Assembly (NCBI GenBank): GCA_050179135.1
Contig: JBFXFK010000001.1
Coordinates: 1-64,000 of the forward strand
Length of the DNA: 64,000 nt
From: UBA4064 sp050179135
GTDB taxonomy: Bacteria > Desulfobacterota > Desulfobacteria > Desulfobacterales > Desulfatirhabdiaceae
Reading direction: 5' to 3'
Position 1 is the stretch's first letter. The number at the start of each line of letters is the position of its first letter. The translations under genes were made by a program, and so were the position numbers. Under the pieces are notes generated by a model. The model was not told the DNA's origin, did not search any database, and saw only the letters and a program-made list of their open reading frames with translations. This document shows, one piece after another, positions 32,116 through 40,538 of this stretch.

Positions 32116-34458
32116 ATGATCATGAGAAAAACCTGCAAAAATAATTCACAATCGTCACAGCCATCCCAAATCAGGGCCAATATGTTTTCCCCCTCCCCCA
32201 GCGGGAGAGGCTCAGCCAGTGGGTCAAAATTGCAAATTTATCCGCCATTAAAATTTGCCCTGTTGGCACTGGCAATTCTATTGATATCCGGGTGCGCCGG
32301 CCAAAAACCGTTCATGACCACACCGGAATCTCCTGAAAAAAATCCCTTCATCCGGATTGCATCCGACACCCCCGATGACAGCCCGGATCTGGACAAACCC
32401 CTTTCGGACCGCCAGCCCAAAGACGCCCCGGTTGAACCCGCGACGCCACCCAAACCAGAGCCGCCGGACACCAAACGAAAAACCGCATCCCCTTTTGGGG
32501 ATTTTATCTCTGCGGCCAAAAAAGGGGCCAAGCCATCCGAACGTCCCCCGGAAACAGCGTCATCGGATAACAAGGTTCATGTGGAGCTGGCCTTTGACAA
32601 TGCCGATCTGTATGAGGTACTGGATTTGGCCTTTTTTGAGATGTATGGCATCAGCTACATGATCGATCCCACACTCAAGGCCAATGTGACGTTTCATATT
32701 TCCGGAGATTATACCCGGCAGGAATTTATCGACCTGTTCAATGACATTTTACAGTTGAATTCGCTGGCAGTGGTGAAGGGACCGGGTAGCATTTACAAGA
32801 TCGTTCAAAAGGCCGGAAGTCCGGGCGCCGGCAACACCGGCCTGGCGCCGGAAGACCAGCCGCCGATGGCTCCCGGTGACATCACCCAACTCATCCGGCT
32901 GCGGTACGCCAGCGCACCCATGGCCGCAGCATCCATTGCCCCGTTTCTGTCCCGGGGCGCGGTCACGGTTCAGGACAATCTCAACAATGCTCTGATCGTC
33001 ACGGATACGGCAGACAATATCGACAAGGTCGTTGGCATACTGGGGGTACTGGATGTCCCCTTTTTCAAGGATACATCCTGGAAACTGTTTCCGGTAAAGT
33101 CTGTTGACGCCTCGGATCTGGCCAAGGATTTGTCACAAGTATTAAAATCGGGTGGGCTGTACAGTCGTCCGGGGGTCAACCCGGGCAGTTTTGAAGTCAT
33201 TCCGGTCGTTACCATGAATGCGCTTCTGGTGGTATCCCGGTGGCCGGAAATTCTGGATCTGGTTGCCGAGTGGATTGCAGCCATGGACCAGGTGCCCAGC
33301 ACCGGCAGCCAGGTGTTTGTGTATTTTGTGGAAAACGGCACCGCCGCCGAACTGGCCGACATTCTGTCCCAACTGTACGGCGGATCGGCAAAATCCAGCC
33401 GGACCAGCCGCACCAGTAGTAGGACAAGCCGGACCAGCAGAACCACCACCGGCGCCAAACCAAGCACAACCCGTGCAACCGTTCCCCAGACCGCCGCCGC
33501 GGCCGTATCGGTTTCACCGGGCGGCGACATTATCGGTGATGTGGAAATAATCGCTGATGAATCCAACAACGCCATTGTCATCCGGGCCATGGAACGGGAT
33601 TACCGGATCATCGAAAAGGTGCTGAAACAACTGGATATTCTGCCCAGACAGGTATTGATCAATGTGGTCATTGCCGAGATTACGTTAAGCGGGTCGGTGG
33701 AGTATGGGGTGGAATGGTTTTTAAACAAAAATATCGGAGGTATCGGCTCGGAGGATGGCGACTATACGGCCCAGGGCGCACTGGACGGGGGGATATCCCG
33801 GCCCTATGCCACCCCCCTGGGATCGACCAGCGGCTTTTTTTTCAGCGTGTATGACCCGGTAAAATTTTTACGGGGTCTGGTCAAGGCCGTGGGCAGTGAT
33901 TCCGATGTCAACATCCTGTCATCCCCCAACATTCTGGCCCTGGACAATCAGGAAGCCATGATCGAGGTGGGCAATGAAATCCCGACCGTTACCGGCTCCA
34001 CATCGGATGCCGTATCCGGGACAACCGTCACCAGTACGGTTCAATATCGAAAAACCGGTATCATTCTGTCCGTAACCCCGCACATCAATTCATCCGGCCT
34101 GGTCAAGATGGATGTGGATCAGGAGGTCAGCGAGGTAGGGGAATTTGTGACGGAACTGAACAATTACACGTTTTTGACCCGAAAAGTGGCCACATCCCTG
34201 GTGGTGGAGGACGGACGCACCATTGTCATCGGCGGCCTGATGAAAAGCACGGGCAGAAGCGGCAATGCCGGCATTCCGTTTTTAAAGGATATCCCGATTC
34301 TGGGTCTGTTGTTTGGCAGCACCAATCAAAGTATCGAAAAAACCGAGCTGGTACTGCTCATCACCCCGACCGTCATCAAGACAAAAGGCGAGGCCGAGCG
34401 CATCACCGAAGAGTTTTCCGGAAAGATCAAAAGACTGATGGAACAGCTTCAAAATTGA
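32116..34458 (+). CDS. gspD: T2SS secretin GspD (lipoprotein form)
   Basis: A 780-residue outer-membrane secretin. The lipobox LLISGC marks it as a lipoprotein, so it may need no separate pilotin. Then come an N0/STN domain (about 150-230), N1-N2 (about 255-415), a Ser/Arg/Thr-rich spacer (about 430-460, SSRTSRT units), and the secretin core with EVGNEIPTVTG, VVEDGRTIVIGG and IPFLKDIPILGLLFG. From the ATG at 32116 there are about 45 residues before the hydrophobic segment, which is long. The start may really be ATG 32182 or later, since the 5' end again runs through repeat-like DNA. Confidence 0.93.
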   Translation: MIMRKTCKNNSQSSQPSQIRANMFSPSPSGRGSASGSKLQIYPPLKFALLALAILLISGCAGQKPFMTTPESPEKNPFIRIASDTPDDSPDLDKPLSDRQPKDAPVEPATPPKPEPPDTKRKTASPFGDFISAAKKGAKPSERPPETASSDNKVHVELAFDNADLYEVLDLAFFEMYGISYMIDPTLKANVTFHISGDYTRQEFIDLFNDILQLNSLAVVKGPGSIYKIVQKAGSPGAGNTGLAPEDQPPMAPGDITQLIRLRYASAPMAAASIAPFLSRGAVTVQDNLNNALIVTDTADNIDKVVGILGVLDVPFFKDTSWKLFPVKSVDASDLAKDLSQVLKSGGLYSRPGVNPGSFEVIPVVTMNALLVVSRWPEILDLVAEWIAAMDQVPSTGSQVFVYFVENGTAAELADILSQLYGGSAKSSRTSRTSSRTSRTSRTTTGAKPSTTRATVPQTAAAAVSVSPGGDIIGDVEIIADESNNAIVIRAMERDYRIIEKVLKQLDILPRQVLINVVIAEITLSGSVEYGVEWFLNKNIGGIGSEDGDYTAQGALDGGISRPYATPLGSTSGFFFSVYDPVKFLRGLVKAVGSDSDVNILSSPNILALDNQEAMIEVGNEIPTVTGSTSDAVSGTTVTSTVQYRKTGIILSVTPHINSSGLVKMDVDQEVSEVGEFVTELNNYTFLTRKVATSLVVEDGRTIVIGGLMKSTGRSGNAGIPFLKDIPILGLLFGSTNQSIEKTELVLLITPTVIKTKGEAERITEEFSGKIKRLMEQLQN

Positions 34459-34846
34459 AAGGATACCAGTTTTTTGGTTGACAAATTTATGAATCATTGA
34501 TAGCCAATACGAACAATCTTTGCCAAAAAACGAAATGAATCGCATATTCATGTGTATTGAATTATTATGATCATCATTCAATCCGGTATAAAATATGGGC
34601 TATGGCCATTTTTTACAGGTCATGTCAATAATTTCAATTGACATGACCCATATGCATTGGTAAATACTGTCTCAAATGCCTGATGATGAGAATAGTTTAA
34701 TTTTAAACAGGTTTCATTCTGCAAAGGGGGTGATGGAAACAGTCGTTAGCGTTTCCCTATAATGGGAGGTTTACTGACATGGTCGATGTGATTAAACTGA
34801 AATGACCCATGTTAACCAACAAAGTTCGATTACAGGAGGAAAAAGG
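34459..34846. other. Leader region of the Ig-like protein gene
   Basis: AT-rich, no gene. It contains the inverted repeat at 34618-34648, a second small hairpin with GGAAAC and GTTTCC arms (34735-34756), a TATAAT at 34758-34763 without a good -35, and AGGAGG at 34834-34839. A long, structured leader suits a highly expressed gene. Confidence 0.6.
34618..34648. promoter_or_regulatory. Perfect 12-bp inverted repeat upstream of the Ig-like gene
   Basis: Arms GGTCATGTCAAT and ATTGACATGACC around a 7-nt centre. No T tract follows, so a protein-binding site or mRNA hairpin is more likely than a terminator. It is the strongest symmetric element in this leader. Confidence 0.5.
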
Positions 34847-37537
34847 ATGAAACAGGATTATAAAAAGTGGTGTGCTCTGATCACTACGTTGATGTTGGTA
34901 TTTGGCGTAATGGTTACGGGCGCAATGGCAACGACTACAACAGTTGGCGGTGCTATTTTTCTTGACAAAATCGCAGTACCATCAGGTGGAAAGGTTAATA
35001 TCACTATCCTGGGGCTGGATGCAAATGGCGGAGTCGATGTTTATGGTAATCTCCAGGGCTCTGAAATTCAGGCCAATATTAAAAGCTCCTTGGGTGGAAC
35101 GTTTACATCAATTGCATCCAGCGGTACTTTTTCGGCATCAGATCCTGCTTTGACGGATGGGGTACTGAAAGGATATCTTTCTTACACTGCTCCCATCAAT
35201 GGCACAGATACTCTTACTGTAATTTTAAAAGAGTATATCAATGTTTCTGGCGGTGCCCCAATTGTCAATATAATTGACACATTGACACAAACCATTACTG
35301 TCAGCAAATCGGCAATTTCTGCAAAAGGCCTGAGAATTCATTCCTTCACGCCTGTGCCTGGTACAAAAGAATATACCTCGATTTTTAGAGGCAGCAATTG
35401 GAATGGGGCTGACACAGCTACCGATTTCGCTTCTTTGGCCGATTATTCCGAACAGCCGGGTGTTATAGGTGCAATGACAGCCGGTACGGCTGGCGGACAG
35501 CTCAAAATTTGGGCGGTCAAAAGTGACGGCAAAACACAAGATACATCTGCCAACGGAGATGTAACAGTAACATTTACGCCCAACAAATCTGGTAAGGATG
35601 ATTTGGTCGGATTGAATACTGCCCAAACAACATATACATTTCCATTAACGATGGCCAATGGTGAGGCCATACTGACTTTTACGGACTCATCGATTCCGCA
35701 GGCCGGAAGGTATTACGTAAAGGCAGAAACCGAAGGATTTGCAGAAAAATTAACGTCGGTTCAGTGGAGTGATGAGGATGGCCTGTTTGTCAATCCGAAG
35801 ACCGATAACAAAACACTGGCAATCGCATCTGAGAAGGCCATAATCAACAGTACTGGCATTGGTTCCGGCTTCAGGGCCTATATGTTGGATGCTTTGGGAA
35901 ACAAAACCACGGTTAGTGAAGCCAACAAGACGAAAAACATCAGGCTGACTGATACCGGTACTGCTGGTGTCTATGTTTCATACATGGATGGCAAATTCAC
36001 ATACCAGCCGGGTAAGAACTACTGGACTGCTACGATAGGCAATGCCAATAGTCTTCCTGATAAAACCGGAACGGCAGCGTTGGTAGCATCCATGGATTCG
36101 GTTACCAGCTCAGATCCGGTGAATTTGAAAGTGGTTAAGGATAATCTGGTTGCCTCGTTACCCGCCACCCAACAAAAAGCAGGAGCTGCCTTTGATTTAA
36201 CGGTTTCAAAGAATGTTGCCGGTACGCCCATTTCGACATCGGACACCAGTCTTACAATCAAACATTTTGATTCCAACGGATCTTTGAAAGAAACCAAAAC
36301 GGCAACAGTCAAAGCTAATACAACAAAAGCATCTGTAAAATTTGAAACATCAACCAGCACGGGTGGGTTGGATTTCTTTATTGTTAGCGATAACAATATT
36401 GGAGATGCCAGAGCTGACTCTTTGGTCAACGATTTGATTGCTCCAGCCGATCCATACGCCGGTAAAGTTGTCAACGGCAATGGTGAAACTGCATCTATTT
36501 GGCCAAATGTACCTGGTGATGCCAAAACATTCAAGGTTTTCGAAAAACAAGTCAAGTTGACAGATATCTATGGAAACACCAACAATAAGGGAAATGTCGT
36601 GGTCTCCAGTGCCAAAGCTTCGGAAACTGGAAATACGTTGGTTGTTGGTGGAACCGGCGCCACACCTGCAGTACTCACCTATACCCAAGAAACCCTGTCC
36701 TTTACTGACACACCAAAATTTGTATTTTCTGGTGCTGGTGTAAGTGTACCGGATTTAACCTTGAATGTGACAGTAGCTGCAAAAGCATCTTCACTGACCA
36801 AACTGGTTATCAACAGCGTTCAGGGAGAGAACACACTTGCTGAAGATTCCATTAATCTGCCATTGAATGCTACCATTCCGGTCACGTTCGAAGCACTGGA
36901 TGCTGACGGAAAAGGCATTGATGACAAAACAGTAGTCTATACCGTTACTGGAACGGTCAACCCGACTGTAAAAGCCCAATCTGGAGATACATTAAGTAGT
37001 GGCTCTTTGGTGCCTTTCAACTATGCAACTCTGGGACGTAATGCCTGTACACTGAAAGCACCCAATGCTACAGGTGAATTCACCATTACATTGAAAAATG
37101 CCAATGGTACGGTAACCGCAACCAAGAAGTTTGTGGTAACCAAAGTTGTCACCGCAGATGTTGGACAGGAAGCTGGTATTACAGAAGTAGCGGCTGCTCT
37201 TGAGGCTGAATTGAGCCTGTATGTCAACACAACCAATCCTGACGGCGAAGCCGCTGTTTACGAATGGTTCGTGTTTACAGCAACACTGGCAGGCGATGCT
37301 GCAAAACTGCCGCTCTATCTGCTGGCAACTGACGGCGCCATCGTAGCGGTTGAAGAAGGTATAGACATTTATGACTACACCTTCGATTATGGTGATACAG
37401 ATGTCGCGTTTATCGCAACCCTGGCCATGGCTGATCTGGGTCTGAGCACGGGCGATGTATTTGCCTATGCGTATGCCTATCAGAATGAAGGCGGCGATAT
37501 TTATCTGCCCAACGTAGTCTTTATCACTGTAAAATAA
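34847..37537 (+). CDS. Large secreted Ig-like surface protein
   Basis: An 896-residue exported protein. The signal peptide (MKQDYKKWCALITTLMLVFG, cleavage after about GAMA) follows AGGAGG eight bases upstream, which fixes the ATG at 34847 rather than 34802. The body is Thr/Ser/Ala/Gly-rich beta sequence with repeated Ig/invasin-like elements (for example VTFEALDADGKGIDDK) and almost no cysteine. The last 125 residues match the C-terminus of the subtilase at 40539. Codon use is visibly more AT-rich than in neighbouring genes, and a strong terminator follows. Next to gspD it is a likely T2SS substrate and possibly an S-layer or adhesin; both are inference. Confidence 0.8.
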   Translation: MKQDYKKWCALITTLMLVFGVMVTGAMATTTTVGGAIFLDKIAVPSGGKVNITILGLDANGGVDVYGNLQGSEIQANIKSSLGGTFTSIASSGTFSASDPALTDGVLKGYLSYTAPINGTDTLTVILKEYINVSGGAPIVNIIDTLTQTITVSKSAISAKGLRIHSFTPVPGTKEYTSIFRGSNWNGADTATDFASLADYSEQPGVIGAMTAGTAGGQLKIWAVKSDGKTQDTSANGDVTVTFTPNKSGKDDLVGLNTAQTTYTFPLTMANGEAILTFTDSSIPQAGRYYVKAETEGFAEKLTSVQWSDEDGLFVNPKTDNKTLAIASEKAIINSTGIGSGFRAYMLDALGNKTTVSEANKTKNIRLTDTGTAGVYVSYMDGKFTYQPGKNYWTATIGNANSLPDKTGTAALVASMDSVTSSDPVNLKVVKDNLVASLPATQQKAGAAFDLTVSKNVAGTPISTSDTSLTIKHFDSNGSLKETKTATVKANTTKASVKFETSTSTGGLDFFIVSDNNIGDARADSLVNDLIAPADPYAGKVVNGNGETASIWPNVPGDAKTFKVFEKQVKLTDIYGNTNNKGNVVVSSAKASETGNTLVVGGTGATPAVLTYTQETLSFTDTPKFVFSGAGVSVPDLTLNVTVAAKASSLTKLVINSVQGENTLAEDSINLPLNATIPVTFEALDADGKGIDDKTVVYTVTGTVNPTVKAQSGDTLSSGSLVPFNYATLGRNACTLKAPNATGEFTITLKNANGTVTATKKFVVTKVVTADVGQEAGITEVAAALEAELSLYVNTTNPDGEAAVYEWFVFTATLAGDAAKLPLYLLATDGAIVAVEEGIDIYDYTFDYGDTDVAFIATLAMADLGLSTGDVFAYAYAYQNEGGDIYLPNVVFITVK

Positions 37538-37584
37538 CAAACACCTTACCTGATTGGCTCTTGTAGCCAATCAGCCCCCTTGAT

Positions 37585-37624
37585 GGGCAGAAAGTGCAAC
37601 CGTACTTTCTGCCCATTTTTTTTG
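37585..37624 (+). terminator. Rho-independent terminator of the Ig-like gene
   Basis: An 11-bp stem GGGCAGAAAGT / ACTTTCTGCCC with an 8-nt loop, followed by A and eight T. A smaller hairpin (GATTGGCT...AGCCAATC) lies just upstream. It is the clearest intrinsic terminator in the window. Confidence 0.9.
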
Positions 37625-37654
37625 CCTTTCTGAATAGACCCCGCCTTGCGCCCG

Positions 37655-37975
37655 AATCTTCCCGTCATTGACATCCCCATTTATACCTTATATATTTGTG
37701 ACAATTGGATCTCCACCCAGTAGTGTCAAAACGAAATATTGACACAATGCGATGTTCCGCTTTTGATCGGATTGGGGCTGGCAGTCGGTAGTATGGCCTA
37801 CCTGACAGCGGGGTTGGCCGCAAGCCGGGAGTCGGGGAGCCGCAAAAAGCCGCGCAGCCCTGACCTACACGCTATGTCAAAATTTCATTTTGACACTCCA
37901 GGGGGCCAGACAGATAACACGTCCCCAATTCAATAAAGATTTCCAGGCAAGGACAAAAAACGAAATCCAAAAACC
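37655..37975. repeat. Composite repeat, copy 1 (TGTCAAAAT palindromes enclosing REP-B and REP-A)
   Basis: From TTGACATCCCCATTTATACC through an outer TGTCAAAA palindrome (37724-37744), REP-B (about 37780-37808), REP-A (37831-37868), the inverted palindrome (37875-37895) and a tail AATTCAATAAAGATTTCCAGG. The same order and tail recur at 40180-40538. From here to 38172 no gene is seen. Confidence 0.85.
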
Positions 37976-38172
37976 CCCTATGCATCAGCGTTTCAGATTA
38001 TAAAACCCGGTTCCAGTCTGGTTTTTGCCGGAACGTCAAAATGCGGTAAAAAGGGGGGCGTTATGCTTTTGAAAGATAAAATATCTCGCGCAGAGACGCT
38101 GATGGCCAAATAGAAGCTTGATTGTATTTATATAACTGAGCTATACAATAAATAACTCGAAAAGAAATTTCT

Positions 38173-38556
38173 TTGATAATTTATCTCTCAAAAGTGTTCT
38201 CACGTATGGCTCGACGTGAGGGATTGACAGAGGTTCATATTTGTAAGGCGGTGGCCGAGATGAATGTTGGCCTGTTTGATGCCAATCTTGGCGCCGGCTT
38301 GTTCAAAAAACGAATTGCTATTCCAGGCCAGGGAAAACGTGCCGGCTGGAGGTCGCTGCTTGGATTTCAGAAAGGTAAAAAGGCGTTTTTCCTGTATCTG
38401 TTTGCAAAAAACAGTTGTGACAATATTGAACCCGATGAGACAAAGGCTTTAAAGCGTCTTGCAAAATATTACCTCACATTGGAACCCGATGAGATCAAAG
38501 CGGCATTGCAATGTGGTGAATTATTGGAGGTGAATTGTATTGAAAAAGAAACATGA
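38173..38556 (+). CDS. RelE/HigB-like toxin (DUF1044 type)
   Basis: A 127-residue protein with FSRMARREGLTEVHICKAV, LFKKRIAIPGQGKRAGWRSL and FFLYLFAKN, the pattern of RelE-superfamily toxins of the DUF1044 type, probable ribosome-dependent mRNA interferases. The start is TTG at 38173, or ATG 38206 for a form lacking the first beta strand. The antitoxin gene overlaps its end by 17 bp. The C-terminus (about 100-127) extends beyond the usual domain. Confidence 0.82.
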   Translation: MIIYLSKVFSRMARREGLTEVHICKAVAEMNVGLFDANLGAGLFKKRIAIPGQGKRAGWRSLLGFQKGKKAFFLYLFAKNSCDNIEPDETKALKRLAKYYLTLEPDEIKAALQCGELLEVNCIEKET

Positions 38557-38854
38557 CAGTATTTTATCGGCCGTTCATGAGACTGCAATGGGGTTGCATA
38601 ATGCGGGTATAATGGATGAGATAACGATGCGCGAATTTGATGCGCTTTGTCTGCCACCTGTGAAAACATATCACCCACAGGAAATCAGGCAGATGCGATT
38701 GCGTTATCATGTCAGCCAGGCCGTGTTTGCCGCTTATCTGAACGTGAGCAAGACTTCTGTGGCAAGTTGGGAGTCTGGTGAGAAAAAGCCTGGTCCTGCG
38801 GCGGCCAAGTTGCTTAATCTGGTTGATCGAAAAGGCATTGAAGCGATGATATAG
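38540..38854 (+). CDS. HigA-like Xre-family antitoxin
   Basis: A 104-residue protein with a C-terminal helix-turn-helix (VSQAVFAAYLNVSKTSVASW). It starts at TTG 38540 behind GGAGG, within the toxin gene. The toxin-first order matches HigBA-type systems. It probably neutralises the toxin and represses the pair. Confidence 0.85.
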   Translation: MKKKHDSILSAVHETAMGLHNAGIMDEITMREFDALCLPPVKTYHPQEIRQMRLRYHVSQAVFAAYLNVSKTSVASWESGEKKPGPAAAKLLNLVDRKGIEAMI

Positions 38855-39186
38855 GGTGCATATCATAAAATGTGGAACGTTCCTCTCTTCGGCTCGTGCA
38901 AAATGAGGGACGTTCCTCACTTATCAACTTACTGTTATTAATGATGTTCGAGACGTTTCATACAGAAAAATGATTTACAGATACCATGAGTTGTGACATG
39001 AATAATGATGTGCGAATCATCCGGACTTGATTTTCCGGGGTACCGCAGCATGATCGGGTTGGCCATAAGCTGGAGCCAGGGAACCGCAAACAGCCGTGGC
39101 ATCCTGAACTACCCGCCGGGCGTTGATATCGAATCAGTTTCATCTACTTTTCAAGATAGGGGATATGCCTTTTAAAGGAATAATTT
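38855..39186. other. Intergenic stretch with a REP fragment
   Basis: It holds an inverted pair GGAACGTTCCTC / GAGGGACGTTCCTC (38875-38918), possibly the pair's terminator, and a degenerate REP-A/REP-B fragment at about 39050-39120. No gene. Confidence 0.6.
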
Positions 39187-40043
39187 ATGCTTACAACCCA
39201 GGAAGTCAAAGAAATTATTTTAAAGGAATTACCGGGCATTCTGGAAAACGATCCGGAAATTCATCGATTTTTTCTGAATATTTCACGCAGGCATTTTGCA
39301 GACAAGGCGGTTACAGAGGATCGTTTTGACCGTATTCTGGAAGAAATGCGCCAGGATCGGGAAAGGGAAACCCGCAAATGGGAAGCGAACCAGGAGGCAC
39401 TGAAACGAGATCGGGAGGAACAGCGCCTTAAATGGGAGGAGCAGAACCGCAAATGGGAAGCGAACCAGGAGGCACTGGAACGAGACCGGGAGGAACAGCG
39501 CCTTAAATGGGAAGAGCAGAACCACAAATGGGAAGCGAACCAGGAGGAACAGCGCCTTAAATGGGAGGAACAGAACCGCAAATGGGAAGACAATCAGCAG
39601 GTTATCAACGAGATGCTGAAAGAAATACGTGCGCTCGCGCGAAAACACGAACACACCCTCGGAGCACTGGGCGCCCGATGGGGTATGAATACAGAACAGT
39701 CATTTCGTGCGGCACTGAAGGGAATTCTGGAAGAGTTTGCCGGTGTCGAAGTCATCAATGTATTGGAGTTTGATGATGAGGGGTTGGTATTTGGCCGGCC
39801 GGACCAGATCGAACTGGATCTGATCATCAAAAACGGCATCCTGATCATCGCCGAGATCAAATCCTCGATGAGCAAATCTGAGATGTACATCTTTGAGAAA
39901 AAAGCTCGATATTACGAAAACCGTCATCAGAGACCGCTGACAACATGATTGTCATTTCGCCGATGATTGCTCCCAATGCGATACCGGTAGCTGAAAAGCT
40001 GGGAATCACCCTCTATACTTCTGCTGAAGATGTAAAAATATAG
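39187..40043 (+). pseudogene. DUF3782-type coiled-coil nuclease-like gene, frameshifted
   Basis: Residues 1-253 read through a helical N-terminus, a Lys/Glu/Trp-rich coiled coil of repeated KWEEQNRKWEANQEALERD units, and a PD-(D/E)XK-like core (LDLIIKNGILIIAEIKS). The frame then stops at 39948. The adjacent frame continues without interruption as MIVISPMIAPNAIPVAEKLG...EDVKI to 40043, the expected C-terminus. One base appears to be missing next to 39935 (AGA CC- GCT). It is either a real inactivating deletion or a sequencing error. Confidence 0.75.
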
Positions 40044-40148
40044 CCGATAGGTCAGGTTGGCCGGTAGTTTTGCCTGCCTGACAGCGGGGTTGGCCGTAAG
40101 CAAGGTGTCAGGGAACCGCAAACAGCCGCGGCGCCCTGACCTACGCGC
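40044..40148. repeat. REP-B plus REP-A pair
   Basis: The ATAGGTCAGGTTGGCCGG / TGCCTGCCTGACAG palindrome is followed by GTCAGGGAACCGC...GCGGCGCCCTGAC. The two families are adjacent here as at 15397, 37780, 54310 and 56715. Confidence 0.8.
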
Positions 40149-40174
40149 TTTTCCTGCCGTTCCCGCTTTACGCC

Positions 40175-40538
40175 GGAAATCTCCCCATCATTGACATCCC
40201 CATATATACCTTATATATTTGCGCCAATAACCTCCCGGTTCCTGTTCGCCCCATCCCGGGAGTGTCAAAATGAAATTTTGACCTAATGCGATTTACCGAT
40301 TTTTGCTGGTTTCCTGTAGAGACGCAATGCATTGTGTCTCTACGTCCCCGCAGGGGGGATGCTGACAGCTGGTAGGTCCGGTTGGCCTACCTGACAGCGG
40401 GATTTGGCCGTAAGCAAGGTGTCAGGGAGCCGCAAACAGCCGTACCCGCTATGTCAAAATTTCATTTTGACACTCCAGGGGGGCCAGCCAGATAATACGC
40501 ACCCAATTCAATACAGATTTCCAGGCAAGGACAAAAAA
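40175..40538. repeat. Composite repeat, copy 2, upstream of the subtilase gene
   Basis: Same order and near-identical ends as 37655-37975: TTGACATCCCCATATATACC, TGTCAAAAT palindrome (40263-40282), REP-B, truncated REP-A, inverted palindrome (40452-40472), and AATTCAATACAGATTTCCAGG. This copy also contains the palindrome GTAGAGACGCAATGCATTG...GTCTCTAC (about 40316-40345). The end of the repeat supplies the ribosome-site region of the next gene. Confidence 0.85.

Noticed and set aside
34730..34760. Sigma-54 promoter (TGG-N-GC pattern) before the Ig-like gene
   Set aside because: The GG and GC elements are one base too far apart and the TTGC box is broken.
34680..34800. Cyclic-di-GMP or other riboswitch in the leader of the Ig-like gene
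   Set aside because: The region has small hairpins, but I could not match the conserved GEMM-I core or any other class I know.
39261..39654. Phe/Leu/Ser-rich minus-strand frames opposite the coiled-coil pseudogene
   Set aside because: Reverse reading of Lys/Glu/Trp repeats; apparent hydrophobicity is an artefact.
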